DNA of 64,000 nt from Hominenteromicrobium mulieris (GTDB lineage Bacteria; Bacillota; Clostridia; Oscillospirales; Acutalibacteraceae): NCBI GenBank assembly GCA_021029595.1, contig JAJJOY010000003.1, positions 62,001 through 126,000 on the forward strand, read 5' to 3'. Numbering within the stretch: position 1 is the stretch's first letter; every line of letters begins with the position of its first letter. A model generated the notes under the pieces. It saw nothing but the letters and a program-made list of their open reading frames with translations, made no database searches and was not told the origin of the DNA. Shown piece by piece: positions 43,759-54,063 of this stretch. The position numbers and the translations under genes were made by a program.

Positions 43759-43784
43759 AAAAAAGGACGGCTGAAAAGCCGCCC
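43759..43784 (-). terminator. Terminator of nfeD-SPFH operon
   Basis: 8-bp stem GGGCGGCT/AGCCGTCC (one G-U) with T6 on the minus strand, about 80 bp past the SPFH stop. Confidence 0.85.
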
Positions 43785-43865
43785 TTCAAAGGACTCCTAA
43801 TTGGGACCCTTGCAGCTAAGCTGTTCACCGGACAGTTTAACCTATTGCTCGCCGCCAACTCTATT
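43785..43865 (-). other. Structured 3' untranslated segment after the SPFH gene
   Basis: Between the stop and the terminator the RNA can form CTGT..ACAG and GGGTCCC..GGAGTCC hairpins in series. Nothing identifies it; it may simply be 3' UTR or a small RNA released from it. The upstream 43575-43758 holds no feature I can support. Confidence 0.35.
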
Positions 43866-44792
43866 TTACTCCTTCGGCGTTTCCGTCGCAAAAATCTCCT
43901 TCGCGCTTGCGGCTAAACCTGCCATACCCTGAATCTCAGACGGAATGATAATCTTCGTCGCCTTGCCGTCCGCTACTTTCTCAAGCGCTTCAAAGCTCTT
44001 CAAGGTCAGCACAGCTTTATTCGGATCGGCTTCGTTGAGAAGCTTAATGGAATCCGCCAACGCACGTTGCACGGAGAGGATTGCCTCCGCTTCACCCTGT
44101 GCTTCTCTGATTTTCGTCTCGCGCACAGCCTCCGCACGCAGGACGGCAGATTCCTTCTGGCCTTCCGCAATGAGGATGGCGCTGCGTTTTTCGCCCTCTG
44201 CGTCCAAAATCTTCGCACGGCGCTCGCGCTCCGCCTTCATCTGCTTCTCCATCGAATCCTGAATTTCCTTCGGCGGAATGATGTTTTTCAGCTCCACGCG
44301 GTTAACCTTAATGCCCCACGCATCGGTCGCTTCATCCAGAATGACGCGAATTTTCGAGTTGATAACATCGCGCGAGGTCAACGTGTGGTCAAGCTCCATA
44401 TCACCGATGATGTTTCTCAGCGTCGTTGCGGAAAGGTTCTCAATCGCGGAGATCGGGCGCTCCACGCCGTAAGCATACAGCTTCGAGTCCGTGATCTGGA
44501 AATACACCACCGTGTCGATCTGCATCGTGACGTTATCCTTCGTGATAACGGGCTGCGGCGGGAAATCGATGACCTGCTCTTTCAGCGAGACTTTCTTCGC
44601 AATGCGGTCGATAAACGGAATTTTCAAATGCAAGCCCGTGCTCCACGTGGCGTGGTACGCGCCGAGTCTTTCAATGACGAATGCGTGTGCCTGCGGCACC
44701 ACCTTAATGTTCGCCGCAAGCAGTGCGATGACAAGAGCGATGAGAACGATAATGCCCACAACGCCCCAGTTGATGTACAGTTCAAAATCCAT
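43866..44792 (-). CDS. SPFH/Band 7 (stomatin-like, QmcA-type) membrane protein
   Basis: 308 residues: N-terminal membrane segment (VVGIIVLIALVIALLAA), Band 7 domain (VVPQAHAFVIERLGAYHATWSTGLHLKIPF, VTMQIDTVVYFQITD, SRDVINSKIRVILDEATDAWG), then a long Ala/Glu-rich coiled coil (about 180-250). Such proteins form oligomeric membrane cages or microdomains and often bind FtsH- or NfeD-type partners. It follows an NfeD gene by 21 bp, the standard pairing. Confidence 0.94.
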   Translation of the reverse strand: MDFELYINWGVVGIIVLIALVIALLAANIKVVPQAHAFVIERLGAYHATWSTGLHLKIPFIDRIAKKVSLKEQVIDFPPQPVITKDNVTMQIDTVVYFQITDSKLYAYGVERPISAIENLSATTLRNIIGDMELDHTLTSRDVINSKIRVILDEATDAWGIKVNRVELKNIIPPKEIQDSMEKQMKAERERRAKILDAEGEKRSAILIAEGQKESAVLRAEAVRETKIREAQGEAEAILSVQRALADSIKLLNEADPNKAVLTLKSFEALEKVADGKATKIIIPSEIQGMAGLAASAKEIFATETPKE

Positions 44793-44813
44793 GTTTTTAC
44801 CTCCAGTTTCAAT

Positions 44814-45251
44814 TTAAGATACAACCGGTGTCACGATAAGCTTTACGCCCTCAATGCGCACCACCTGCACCTTTGTGCCTTTTTGAATACGGACATTTTC
44901 TGTGCTGCGTGCTGCCCAGTCGTTGCCGAGCACTTCCACGCGTCCATGCGCCGCAAGGTTATCGATATCCTCCGTCACAACGGCGGTCTGCCCCACCACG
45001 CGGTCGGCGTTCGTGTGCGTTTCCTTGTTTTGCAGGAACTTTTTCACGAGCGGACGCGTTGCCAAAAGCAGAACGAGCGTCACCACAGCGGCAATCAGCA
45101 CTTGCAGCCAAACCGGCGCGCCGCACAGCTGCGCGATCATGCCGGCGATGCCGCCGCCCACAAACCAGATGGAAATAAGCTGCGCGCTCATGCCCTCCAG
45201 TATTGCAGCAATCACAATGACCGCCACCCAGATCATGGTTTCCAAAATCAT
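44814..45251 (-). CDS. NfeD family protein
   Basis: 145 residues: three hydrophobic helices (about 5-75, including the IWFVGGGIAGMIAQLCG turn) and a C-terminal OB-fold (VGQTAVVTEDIDN, GRVEVLGNDWAARS, VQVVRIEGVKLIVTPV). This is the short NfeD without protease domain, partner of the SPFH protein in the same operon. It probably tunes membrane microdomain assembly. Confidence 0.92.
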   Translation of the reverse strand: MILETMIWVAVIVIAAILEGMSAQLISIWFVGGGIAGMIAQLCGAPVWLQVLIAAVVTLVLLLATRPLVKKFLQNKETHTNADRVVGQTAVVTEDIDNLAAHGRVEVLGNDWAARSTENVRIQKGTKVQVVRIEGVKLIVTPVVS

Positions 45252-45321
45252 TCCCCCTTTCTCAAAGCGGAAGCCGCATACACGCGCCCGACCCGTTCAG
45301 GCGCCCGCGCTTCCTATCCTC

Positions 45322-45350
45322 ATCATATCGGATTTTCATAAAATATGCAA
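45322..45350 (-). promoter_or_regulatory. Sigma-A promoter of nfeD-SPFH
   Basis: TTGCAT, 17 bp, TATGAT on the minus strand, about 75 bp upstream of nfeD. Confidence 0.7.
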
Positions 45351-45383
45351 GAGGTTTTCTTCCCCGGAAAAATATTTTACACA

Positions 45384-45420
45384 GATTATAAAATACCGCG
45401 CCCGATTCTGCCGAGCGCGG
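45384..45420 (-). terminator. Terminator of the lipoprotein gene
   Basis: 9-bp arms with one mismatch (45396-45404 with 45412-45420) and T-rich minus-strand tail, 11 bp after the stop. Confidence 0.7.
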
Positions 45421-45431
45421 CTTCAATATCC

Positions 45432-46058
45432 TTATCGATTCACATGCTCCATGCTGAGCTTCACGCGCAGCCCGTCGCCTGTGTTCTGTACGGAAACTTC
45501 AATATAATCGCCGTCGTCGCTCATGCGGTCGTTTTTACCCACAAGGCTGAACCGGAACTGCACGCCGCTGCCGCTTTCGCCGCCCGCCACGTCTTTCAAA
45601 TACGTTTCAAGCTGCGCCGCGTCATACGTTTCTTTCGTCTTTTCCGCCTGCGTGTAGCGCGTCACGGCATACGGGTCGTTAAACTGCGCCGTGAATTTCT
45701 CCACAAACGCTTTAATTTCTGCCGTGCCCGCATCGCTGTTTTCAAACATCTTCTGCGCTTCCGCATAGCCGAACACACCCGCACCGCCGTAGTTTGTGGC
45801 AAAATTCGTTTCCATCGTTTGCCCGCCCCACGCGTAGTCCAGCGTGTAGCCGTAGTCGCAGGCCTTTTGGTCGTCCTTCAGTCCCAGCGCCTTCACGGCT
45901 TCATCCGCAGACTTTCCGAAGCATCCGAGCAGCGCTTCATTCACCGCCGCGTCCGATGTCTTTCCTCCGCCGGAAGACCCGCCGTTTCCGCCCGCGCAGC
46001 CCGTAAAAAGCAGCGCCGCAAGCAGCAGACACAACACCAAGCTGACATACTTTTTCAT
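45432..46058 (-). CDS. Lipoprotein of unknown function
   Basis: 208 residues with a lipoprotein signal (VLCLLLAALLFTGC, lipobox LFTGC, Cys about 21) and a low-complexity GGNGGSSGGGK linker. The mature part has no domain I recognise; LGLKDDQKACDYGYTLDYAW and LETYLKDVAGGE are its most distinctive pieces. Exposed on the outer face of the membrane. It is a single-gene unit with promoter and terminator. Confidence 0.8.
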   Translation of the reverse strand: MKKYVSLVLCLLLAALLFTGCAGGNGGSSGGGKTSDAAVNEALLGCFGKSADEAVKALGLKDDQKACDYGYTLDYAWGGQTMETNFATNYGGAGVFGYAEAQKMFENSDAGTAEIKAFVEKFTAQFNDPYAVTRYTQAEKTKETYDAAQLETYLKDVAGGESGSGVQFRFSLVGKNDRMSDDGDYIEVSVQNTGDGLRVKLSMEHVNR

Positions 46059-46145
46059 ACGATCACCTTTCCTTTTTTCGGCTTAAAAAGCCGCCGTACC
46101 AAGGCTTTTTTGAACGTACCGAAATCGTACCCGCCTCGGTATTGT

Positions 46146-46174
46146 TAAATATTTATCTACTATAATAGTATCAA
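46146..46174 (-). promoter_or_regulatory. Possible promoter of the lipoprotein gene with overlapping dyad
   Basis: TTGATA, 17 bp, TATTTA on the minus strand. TACTATTATAGTA between the boxes is a perfect dyad that could be an operator. Confidence 0.5.
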
Positions 46175-46235
46175 GACCGCACCGCATTGTCAATCGGCGG
46201 AATCCCATATTTCATCGCACAAACTTGTGTTTTCC

Positions 46236-46276
46236 TACAAAAATCCCCCGCACAGGGAATTTCCTGTGCGGGGGAT
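46236..46276 (-). terminator. Terminator of groES-groEL
   Basis: 14-bp perfect stem (46243-46256 with 46263-46276) followed by a T-run on the minus strand. Confidence 0.93.
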
Positions 46277-46317
46277 CAACGTTTTATGACGTTTTCATGC
46301 GGTTTAAGCGCTCTTCA

Positions 46318-47952
<1,635 letters not shown>

Positions 47953-47997
47953 TTACCTCACAATTCCAAATATCAAAAATAAAGACTGAAACTCAAA

Positions 47998-48282
47998 TTA
48001 CTCAACGACTGCCAGAACGTCGGACTGACGAACGATGGTATATTCCTCGCCGTCGATCTTCACTTCCGTGCCGGTGTACTTGCCGGTGATGACGCGGTCG
48101 CCGGCCTTAAGCTGCATAACAACTTCCTTGCCGTCTACCATGCCGCCGGGGCCTACTGCGATAACACGGGAGATTTGCGGCTTCTCCTGTGCCGCGCTTG
48201 TCAGCACGATGCCGCTCTTTGTGGTCTCCTCCGCTTTCTCGGCCTGAATGAGTACTCTGTCTGTCAAAGGCTTAATGGTCAT
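47998..48282 (-). CDS. groES: 10-kDa co-chaperonin GroES
   Basis: 94 residues from ATG 48282 (GAGGTGG upstream): IKPLTDRVLIQ, the mobile loop EETTKSGIVLTSAAQEKPQ, GPGGMVDGKEV and the C-terminal DVLAVVE. The frame is open further upstream but that part is untranslated leader. Caps GroEL. Confidence 0.98.
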   Translation of the reverse strand: MTIKPLTDRVLIQAEKAEETTKSGIVLTSAAQEKPQISRVIAVGPGGMVDGKEVVMQLKAGDRVITGKYTGTEVKIDGEEYTIVRQSDVLAVVE

Positions 48283-48441
48283 AACTTCCACCTCGGCGCC
48301 TAATGCGCCGTATCCTTTCTCCCCGCAGTTCATAAATAAATTTTTCGCGTACAGCGGGGTGCGCCGCGAAACCCGCCGGGGTGCGGCCCGGTCGGTAAAG
48401 AAATACAAGTTTAGGTCTCGGGGAGCTGTGCCGCTTACGCT

Positions 48442-48468
48442 TTAGCACTCATTATCCCCGAGTGCTAA
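48442..48468. promoter_or_regulatory. CIRCE operator (HrcA binding site)
   Basis: Perfect TTAGCACTC, nine bases, GAGTGCTAA, directly downstream of the groES promoter. HrcA would repress the operon except under heat or misfolding stress; hrcA is not in the window. Confidence 0.98.
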
Positions 48469-48472
48469 ACCT

Positions 48473-48501
48473 ATTCTAATCACTTGGTCAAGAAAAGTCA
48501 A
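48473..48501 (-). promoter_or_regulatory. Sigma-A promoter of groES-groEL
   Basis: TTGACT, 17 bp, TAGAAT on the minus strand immediately upstream of CIRCE; the leader is about 180 nt. Confidence 0.85.
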
Positions 48502-48605
48502 TAGGGAAAACGCGATTTTTTTGACTTTTAACAGTTCCGTAATAATTTTGTCCTCCGATGTCCTCTGATGTCCGCTTTTTTCATACAAAACCACCCACAA
48601 AACGA

Positions 48606-48644
48606 CAAAAAACAGCCCCGCGCTCGTTTGAAAGCCGGGACTGT
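48606..48644 (-). terminator. Terminator of the TM1266-hydG-hydF operon
   Basis: 9-bp arms with one G-U pair (48612-48620 with 48636-48644), T6 on the minus strand, 18 bp past the hydF stop. Confidence 0.8.
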
Positions 48645-48661
48645 CTTTTGCAAATGACAGC

Positions 48662-49861
48662 TTAAATCATGGAGGCATATTCGTCAAACGGCGCTAAGCT
48701 CCGCTTTAAAATGCCATTGATATATGCAATGAGAATGCCGTAGTTCGTGTACGGCACACCTTTTTCTTCGGCGGAAGACTGTCTGAACTGCATTTCGCGT
48801 TCATTCAGCATACAGCCGCCGCAGTGCACAATAAGGGCATACGGCGAAAGATCTTCGGGAAATCCGCCGCCGGAAGTAAACTCGAATTCAAAGTCCTTGC
48901 CGGTGTGTTTGCGGATCCACGCGGGCAGCTTCACGGTGCCGATATCGCCGCACTGGCGGTGGTGCGTGCAGCCTTCGGAGATCAAAATGCGGTCGCCCGC
49001 TTTCAGATTCTCAATAGCCGCAGCGCCGCGCACGGCCGTCTCTAAAACGCCCTTGTAGCGCGCAAATAAGATGGAGAATGACGTGAGCTTAATGCTCTCG
49101 GGCACGATCTGCTTTACTTTGCCGAATGCCTGGCTGTCCGTAACAACGAGCTTCGGCGGCGTTTTGAGGCCGTTTAGCACGCCCGCAAGCTCTTCCACCT
49201 GCGTGACAGAGCATGTTGCACCCGCGTCCAGAATGTCGCGGATGGCCTGCACCTGCGGCAAAATCATGCGGCCTTTCGGCGCGGAGGAATCGATGGGCGT
49301 GACGAGCACCACGTGGTCGCCGCGCTCAAGTAAGTCACCCAAAATAACTTTGGTGTTCTGCCCCTTTGCAGCGATGGCGGCAAGCTTTTCCTTGAGCTCA
49401 AAAATATGCTCGCCCGTCTTCGCGCTGACCGCGATTTCGTTGTCGTTTTCGGCCTTGAACCCGCCGAGGTCGTCTTTATTCAATACGATGATATACGGCA
49501 CGCCTTTTTTCTCGATGAGCTTTTGCAGTGCGAGGTCTTCCGCACTTTTGCCGACCGTGCCGTCGATGACGAGCACTGCAATATCAGCTTTATTGAGTAC
49601 CTGCCGGGCGCGCTGCACACGCAGCTCGCCCACGGTGCCCTCGTCGTCCATGCCGGGCGTGTCGATAATGACGACCGGTCCAAGCGGCAAAAGTTCCATG
49701 GCTTTCTGCACAGGGTCGGTCGTGGTGCCCTTGACATCGGACACAATGGAGATATTCTGCCCCGTAACGGCGTTCACCACGCTGGATTTACCGGCGTTGC
49801 GCTTGCCGAAAAATGCGATGTGCACACGGTTTGCCGAGGGGGTCTGGTTGAGGTCTGCCAT
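48662..49861 (-). CDS. hydF: [FeFe]-hydrogenase H-cluster maturation GTPase HydF
   Basis: 399 residues: GTPase domain (GKRNAGKSSVVN Walker A, DTPGMDDEG, LNKDD), dimerisation domain, and an Fe-S domain with CTHHRQC and HCGGC ligands. HydF is the scaffold on which the 2Fe subcluster is completed before transfer to hydrogenase. It follows hydG by 36 bp. hydE and the hydrogenase itself are not in the window. Confidence 0.97.
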   Translation of the reverse strand: MADLNQTPSANRVHIAFFGKRNAGKSSVVNAVTGQNISIVSDVKGTTTDPVQKAMELLPLGPVVIIDTPGMDDEGTVGELRVQRARQVLNKADIAVLVIDGTVGKSAEDLALQKLIEKKGVPYIIVLNKDDLGGFKAENDNEIAVSAKTGEHIFELKEKLAAIAAKGQNTKVILGDLLERGDHVVLVTPIDSSAPKGRMILPQVQAIRDILDAGATCSVTQVEELAGVLNGLKTPPKLVVTDSQAFGKVKQIVPESIKLTSFSILFARYKGVLETAVRGAAAIENLKAGDRILISEGCTHHRQCGDIGTVKLPAWIRKHTGKDFEFEFTSGGGFPEDLSPYALIVHCGGCMLNEREMQFRQSSAEEKGVPYTNYGILIAYINGILKRSLAPFDEYASMI

Positions 49862-49897
49862 AGAAATCGCCTGCCTTTTAAAGAATAACCGAAAGTT

Positions 49898-51313
49898 TTA
49901 GAAACGGAAGTCGCGCTCGCCGTGGGCGACCTTTTCAACGTAGCCCTTTGCGATGCTGCGGGTCTTCTCGTTCGGGATATTTTCAAGCTCCTGCGCGATC
50001 ATCTTTTCGCCGATGGCCTTCGTCTCCGGGGAAGCGTAGTCCTCGAGGAATTCTTTTAAGGTGATGAGTGCGTTCGGGTGGCAGCAGTTCTGGATCTGTC
50101 CGCTCTTACACAGGCTCATGAAGCGGTCGCCGGTGCGGCCCTCGCGGTAGCATGCCGTGCAGAAGGACGGAATGTGGTCGGTCTCCATCAGCCAGCGGAC
50201 GACCTCGTCAAGGGAGCGCTGATCGGAAACGTCGAACTGCTCGGTGTCGGTGGGGCGCTCCTCTTCGGCATAGCCGCCGACGGAGGTACGGGATGCGCCG
50301 CTGATCTGCGAAACGCCGAGATTGATAACCTGCGCGCGCACCTTCTGACTCTCACGCGTGGAGATGATCATGCCGGTGTACGGCACGGCGATACGAATAA
50401 GTGCGCAGATTTTCGCGAATGTTTCGTCGCTGATGCCGTTATCGAACTTCGTCGGGTCAATGTCGTCGGCTTTTTTAAGGCGCGGCACACTGATGGTATG
50501 CGGGCCTACGCCGTGCACGGCTTCAAGGTGTTCCGCGTGCATCAGCTGGCCACAGAACTCGTAACGGTACATTTCAAGGCCGTACAGAACGCCGAGACCC
50601 ACGTCATCGATACCGCCCTCCATGGCGCGGTCCATCGCCTCGGTGTGGTAGGCGTAGTTATGCTTCGGGCCCGTGGGATGCAGCTTTTCGTAGCTTTCCT
50701 TGTGGTAGGTCTCCTGGAACAGGATGTACGTGCCGATGCCGGCTTCCTTTAATTTGCGGTAGTTTTCCACGGTCGTCGCGGCGATGTTGACGTTCACGCG
50801 GCGGATAGCGCCGTTCTTATGCTGAATGCTGTAAATGGTCTTGATGCAGTCGAGAATGTACTCGATGGGGTTATTCACCGGGTCTTCGCCGGCTTCAATG
50901 GCAAGGCGCTTATGACCCATGTCCTGCAGCGCAATGACTTCCTTTGCGACCTCCTCCTGCGTCAGCTTGCGGCGTGGGATGTGATGGTTCTGGCGGTGAT
51001 ACGGACAGTAGATGCAGCCGTTCACGCAGTAGTTGGAAAGGTACAGCGGCGCAAACATGACAATGCGGTTGCCATAAAACTTGTGCTTGATCTCGTTTGC
51101 GAGCTTATAGATTTCGTCCAGAATCTCCGGGTTTTCGCAGGCGAGCAGAACGGATGCTTCGCGGTGTGAAAGCCCCTTACACAGACGGGCTTTATCGAGA
51201 ATTTCGCGGATGAGCGGCATGTTGTCTTTGTTCTCGTCCGCGTATTTTAAAGTGTCTTCAATTTCTTCGTGGCAGATAAATTCCTCTGCTTTTAAGGATT
51301 TCGGATCGTACAT
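49898..51313 (-). CDS. hydG: [FeFe]-hydrogenase H-cluster radical SAM maturase HydG
   Basis: 471-residue radical SAM tyrosine lyase that makes the CO and CN ligands. Radical SAM cluster motif CVNGCIYC at Cys96, Cys100, Cys103 (CX3CX2C), and a C-terminal auxiliary-cluster motif CTACYREGRTGDRFMSLCKSG. Standard length. Translated between the TM1266-type regulator and hydF. Confidence 0.97.
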   Translation of the reverse strand: MYDPKSLKAEEFICHEEIEDTLKYADENKDNMPLIREILDKARLCKGLSHREASVLLACENPEILDEIYKLANEIKHKFYGNRIVMFAPLYLSNYCVNGCIYCPYHRQNHHIPRRKLTQEEVAKEVIALQDMGHKRLAIEAGEDPVNNPIEYILDCIKTIYSIQHKNGAIRRVNVNIAATTVENYRKLKEAGIGTYILFQETYHKESYEKLHPTGPKHNYAYHTEAMDRAMEGGIDDVGLGVLYGLEMYRYEFCGQLMHAEHLEAVHGVGPHTISVPRLKKADDIDPTKFDNGISDETFAKICALIRIAVPYTGMIISTRESQKVRAQVINLGVSQISGASRTSVGGYAEEERPTDTEQFDVSDQRSLDEVVRWLMETDHIPSFCTACYREGRTGDRFMSLCKSGQIQNCCHPNALITLKEFLEDYASPETKAIGEKMIAQELENIPNEKTRSIAKGYVEKVAHGERDFRF

Positions 51314-51372
51314 AGTTTGATAATTTCCTTTCTTTCGGGTCAGTTCACTTTCCCGTTAGTCATTTTTTCGGA

Positions 51373-51648
51373 TCACTCCGTTTTGATTTCCGGCTCTGTG
51401 CTCGTGAAATTGGAATACGCCGTTTTGATGTTGGCGCCGCGCACGCGCCCGAGCTTTCCCGCCATGGCGCTGATGACATCCTGTGGGGCATCCACCGCCA
51501 CACAGATGATGTTGATATTTTTCTGTCTGTACGGCAGCCCCATGCGTCCGATGATGTACCGACCGTACAGGTGCAGAATGTCGTTGATTTCTTCCGCGTG
51601 GGCGTTATCTTCTAAAATAATGCTCATCACGGCTACGCGTGTCTGCAT
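51373..51648 (-). CDS. TM1266 family iron-only hydrogenase system putative regulator
   Basis: 91 residues from ATG 51648 (GGGAGG upstream): ferredoxin-like betaalphabeta fold related to NikR/ACT-type domains, with MSIILEDNAHAEEINDILHLYG, YIIGRMGLPYRQKNINIICVAV and GRVRGANIKTAYS. The family travels with HydE/F/G. A DNA-binding or ligand-sensing role is presumed, not shown. It heads the operon behind a 200-nt leader with a terminator-like hairpin. Confidence 0.92.
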   Translation of the reverse strand: MQTRVAVMSIILEDNAHAEEINDILHLYGRYIIGRMGLPYRQKNINIICVAVDAPQDVISAMAGKLGRVRGANIKTAYSNFTSTEPEIKTE

Positions 51649-51679
51649 AAAACACCTCCCGTTTTTATAAAACAAGCAA

Positions 51680-51714
51680 AACAAAAATGCTCCCTGCCGA
51701 AAATGCAGGAAGCA
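51680..51714 (-). terminator. Terminator-like hairpin in the TM1266-hydGF leader
   Basis: 10-bp stem with one wobble pair (51688-51697 with 51705-51714) followed by T5GT4 on the minus strand, 30 bp ahead of the first gene. Its place between promoter and gene suggests attenuation. Confidence 0.75.
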
Positions 51715-51850
51715 CAAAAAGCGCAGAATCTATCTGCGGAATATACCTCTATCCATTTTCGGCTTACACGCGGCGATGCCTTGTGCTCAGAACGAAAAAG
51801 CTGTTTTGCGGCGCACCGCAGAAAAAACTTTGGTGAACCGTGTTTTGTAT

Positions 51851-51879
51851 AGTATAACGGATTTTCAGAAGTTTGTAAA
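51851..51879 (-). promoter_or_regulatory. Sigma-A promoter of TM1266-hydG-hydF
   Basis: TTTACA, 17 bp, TATACT on the minus strand; predicted leader of about 195 nt. Confidence 0.82.
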
Positions 51880-51904
51880 GAGCGGATTGCAAATTTTGAC
51901 AACG

Positions 51905-51931
51905 AAAAAGCCCCGGCGTACAGCCGAGGCT
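51905..51931 (-). terminator. Terminator of the rnf operon
   Basis: 9-bp stem with one wobble (51909-51917 with 51923-51931) and T5 on the minus strand, 17 bp after rnfB. Confidence 0.85.
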
Positions 51932-51947
51932 CTGTTTGTTTCAAAAA

Positions 51948-52742
51948 TTACGCGTCCAGCATGGTAATGACGTGCCTCGGGCAGACCTCGGCACATTTGC
52001 CGCAGCCGATGCACTTTGCGGGATCGACCTTCGCGCAGAAGTTCGTTACCTTTACGGCGCCCACTTCGCACGCCTTCATGCACTTGCCGCAGCCGATACA
52101 GCCTACCTTGCAAACCTTCATCGTCTCTGCGCCCTTATCACAGTTGGAGCAGCGCACGACCGCCTGCTTTTTCAGCGGCACAAAGCTGATGAGCCCCTTC
52201 GGACATGCAGCGGTGCATTTTGCGCAGCCGCGGCACTTTGCGGGGTCGATTGACGCCATGCCGTTGCAGACGTTGATTGCGCCGTATTCGCACACGGCGG
52301 CGCAGTCGCCCATGCCCATGCAGCCGTAGCGGCAGCTGGAGATACCGCCGGCAAGCAGGGTAGATGCGGCGCAGCTATCGATGCCGTCGTAGCGCATTTT
52401 GTCGCTGGTGCAGTCATAGTTGCCCATGCAGTGGACAAGCGCCGTCTTTTTCTCGACGGCAACGTCGCCCGTGCCAAGCAGCTCTGCGCACGCTTTGGCG
52501 CACGCTTCGCCGCCGGGAGAACACAGCCCGGGCTGCGCTTCGCCCTTAGAGAGCGCCGCCGCATAGCCGGAGCAGCCGGAAAAACCGCACGCGCCGCAGT
52601 TCGCGCCCGGAAGCACCTCTAAAATCGCTTCCGCTTTCTCGTCCTTCGGCACGGCCATGATGGCGGAGGCGACCGCCAGAATAATACCCGCCAGAAGACC
52701 GATGCCCGCGACGATCAGAACCGGGATCAAAATTTTATCCAT
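51948..52742 (-). CDS. rnfB: Rnf complex subunit RnfB
   Basis: 264 residues: membrane anchor (ILIPVLIVAGIGLLAGIILAV), the Fe-S domain with ANCGACGFSGCSGYA and a later Cys, and multiple ferredoxin motifs (CRGCAKCTAACP, CIGCGKCMKACE, CIGCGKCAEVCP). RnfB takes electrons from ferredoxin and passes them through the Rnf Na+/H+-pumping chain to NAD+. Last gene of the operon. Confidence 0.96.
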   Translation of the reverse strand: MDKILIPVLIVAGIGLLAGIILAVASAIMAVPKDEKAEAILEVLPGANCGACGFSGCSGYAAALSKGEAQPGLCSPGGEACAKACAELLGTGDVAVEKKTALVHCMGNYDCTSDKMRYDGIDSCAASTLLAGGISSCRYGCMGMGDCAAVCEYGAINVCNGMASIDPAKCRGCAKCTAACPKGLISFVPLKKQAVVRCSNCDKGAETMKVCKVGCIGCGKCMKACEVGAVKVTNFCAKVDPAKCIGCGKCAEVCPRHVITMLDA

Positions 52743-52764
52743 ATAGAAACCCCTTTCGTTTTGC

Positions 52765-53376
52765 TCAGGCGAGCAGACGGTCTATAATGCCGTTAAAGCC
52801 GAGGAACGAAACCGCCACAAGCGACGCGGCGATCAGCGTGATCGGCAAACCTTTGAGGAAATTCGGCACGTCGCACAGCTCGAGGCGCTCACGCACACCG
52901 GCGAAAATGACCATTGCAACCATGAAACCGATGCCCGCGCCGAACGCGTTGACAAGCGATGCCAAATAGCCGAAGCTCGGGTTTTCCGCGCCTTTTTCGA
53001 GCACGAGCATCGTCACGCCCAGCACGGCGCAGTTCGTCGTGATGAGCGGCAGATAAATGCCGAGCGCGTTATACAGCGGCGGCATATACTTGTGCATCAC
53101 AGTCTCCAAAAGCTGCACGAGCGCCGCGATGATGAGGATGAACACCACGGTCTGCAAATAATCGAGGTTCAGCGGGACAAGTACATACGTATACACCGGC
53201 CATGTGACCGCCGTCGCGATAACCATGACAACCGTTACGGCGCAGCTCATGCCGAACGCCGTATTGAGCTTTTTGGAAACGCCGAGGAACGGACAGATGC
53301 CGAGAAACTTATTGAGAATATAGTTCTCCGTGAGGATTGCGGCAAGGAAAATGCCGACTAAAAATTTAAGACTCAT
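52765..53376 (-). CDS. rnfA: Rnf complex subunit RnfA
   Basis: 203 residues, six helices, with ENYILNKFLGICPFLGVS near the N-terminus and LITTNCAVLGVTML, both carrying the conserved cysteines that hold a membrane 2Fe-2S cluster with RnfE. Overlaps rnfE by four bases. Confidence 0.96.
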   Translation of the reverse strand: MSLKFLVGIFLAAILTENYILNKFLGICPFLGVSKKLNTAFGMSCAVTVVMVIATAVTWPVYTYVLVPLNLDYLQTVVFILIIAALVQLLETVMHKYMPPLYNALGIYLPLITTNCAVLGVTMLVLEKGAENPSFGYLASLVNAFGAGIGFMVAMVIFAGVRERLELCDVPNFLKGLPITLIAASLVAVSFLGFNGIIDRLLA

Positions 53377-54062
53377 GCTTTGCCGCCCTCCTTTTCACAT
53401 TTTTCCTGTACCTTAGAGCAGGAAGCCGCCAACGGGCATGCAGCGCAGCCCATGGTCTCCGGTGCTTTGCCCTCCGTGGAAAGCTTGCCCGCAATGGCGA
53501 TGAGAATACCGAACACGAAGAAGCCGCCCGGCGGGAGCAGGAAAATGATGATGGGATCCATGAAATTCGAGAGGAGCGGAATGCCGAACACGGTACCCGC
53601 GCCGAGCAATTCACGGATGATGCCCATGGCGAGCAACGCGGCGGTGAAGCCCACGCCCATTCCAAGACCGTCTACGATACTCGGCAGCACGGGATTTTTG
53701 CTGGCGAACATTTCCGCACGGCCCAAAATGATGCAGTTGACAACGATGAGCGGCAGGAACACGCCGAGCGACTTGTTAAGCGCCGGCACGTAGGCCTTGA
53801 TGAGCAGCTGCACAATGGTAACAAAACCCGCAACAATGGTGATATACGCCGGGATGCGGACTTTATCCGGGATGATTTTTTTGAGAAGAGAAATCACGGC
53901 GTTGGAACATACGAGTACGAATGTCGTCGCAAGGCCCATGCCGATGGCGTTCGAGGCCGCCGTGGTGACGGCGAGCGTCGCGCAGGTGCCGAGCATCAGG
54001 CGCAGCACGGGGTTCTCTTTGATAATGCCTTTTGTAAATTCTTCTTTGAGGCTTTTTGCCAT
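53373..54062 (-). CDS. rnfE: Rnf complex subunit RnfE
   Basis: 229 residues, paralogue of RnfA: NPVLRLMLGTCATLAVTT and LPLIVVNCIILGRAE provide the partner cluster cysteines. A Cys-rich, charged C-terminal extension (MGCAACPLAASCSKVQEKC) is present, as in several clostridial RnfE proteins. Confidence 0.96.
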   Translation of the reverse strand: MAKSLKEEFTKGIIKENPVLRLMLGTCATLAVTTAASNAIGMGLATTFVLVCSNAVISLLKKIIPDKVRIPAYITIVAGFVTIVQLLIKAYVPALNKSLGVFLPLIVVNCIILGRAEMFASKNPVLPSIVDGLGMGVGFTAALLAMGIIRELLGAGTVFGIPLLSNFMDPIIIFLLPPGGFFVFGILIAIAGKLSTEGKAPETMGCAACPLAASCSKVQEKCEKEGGKA

Positions 54063-54063
54063 G

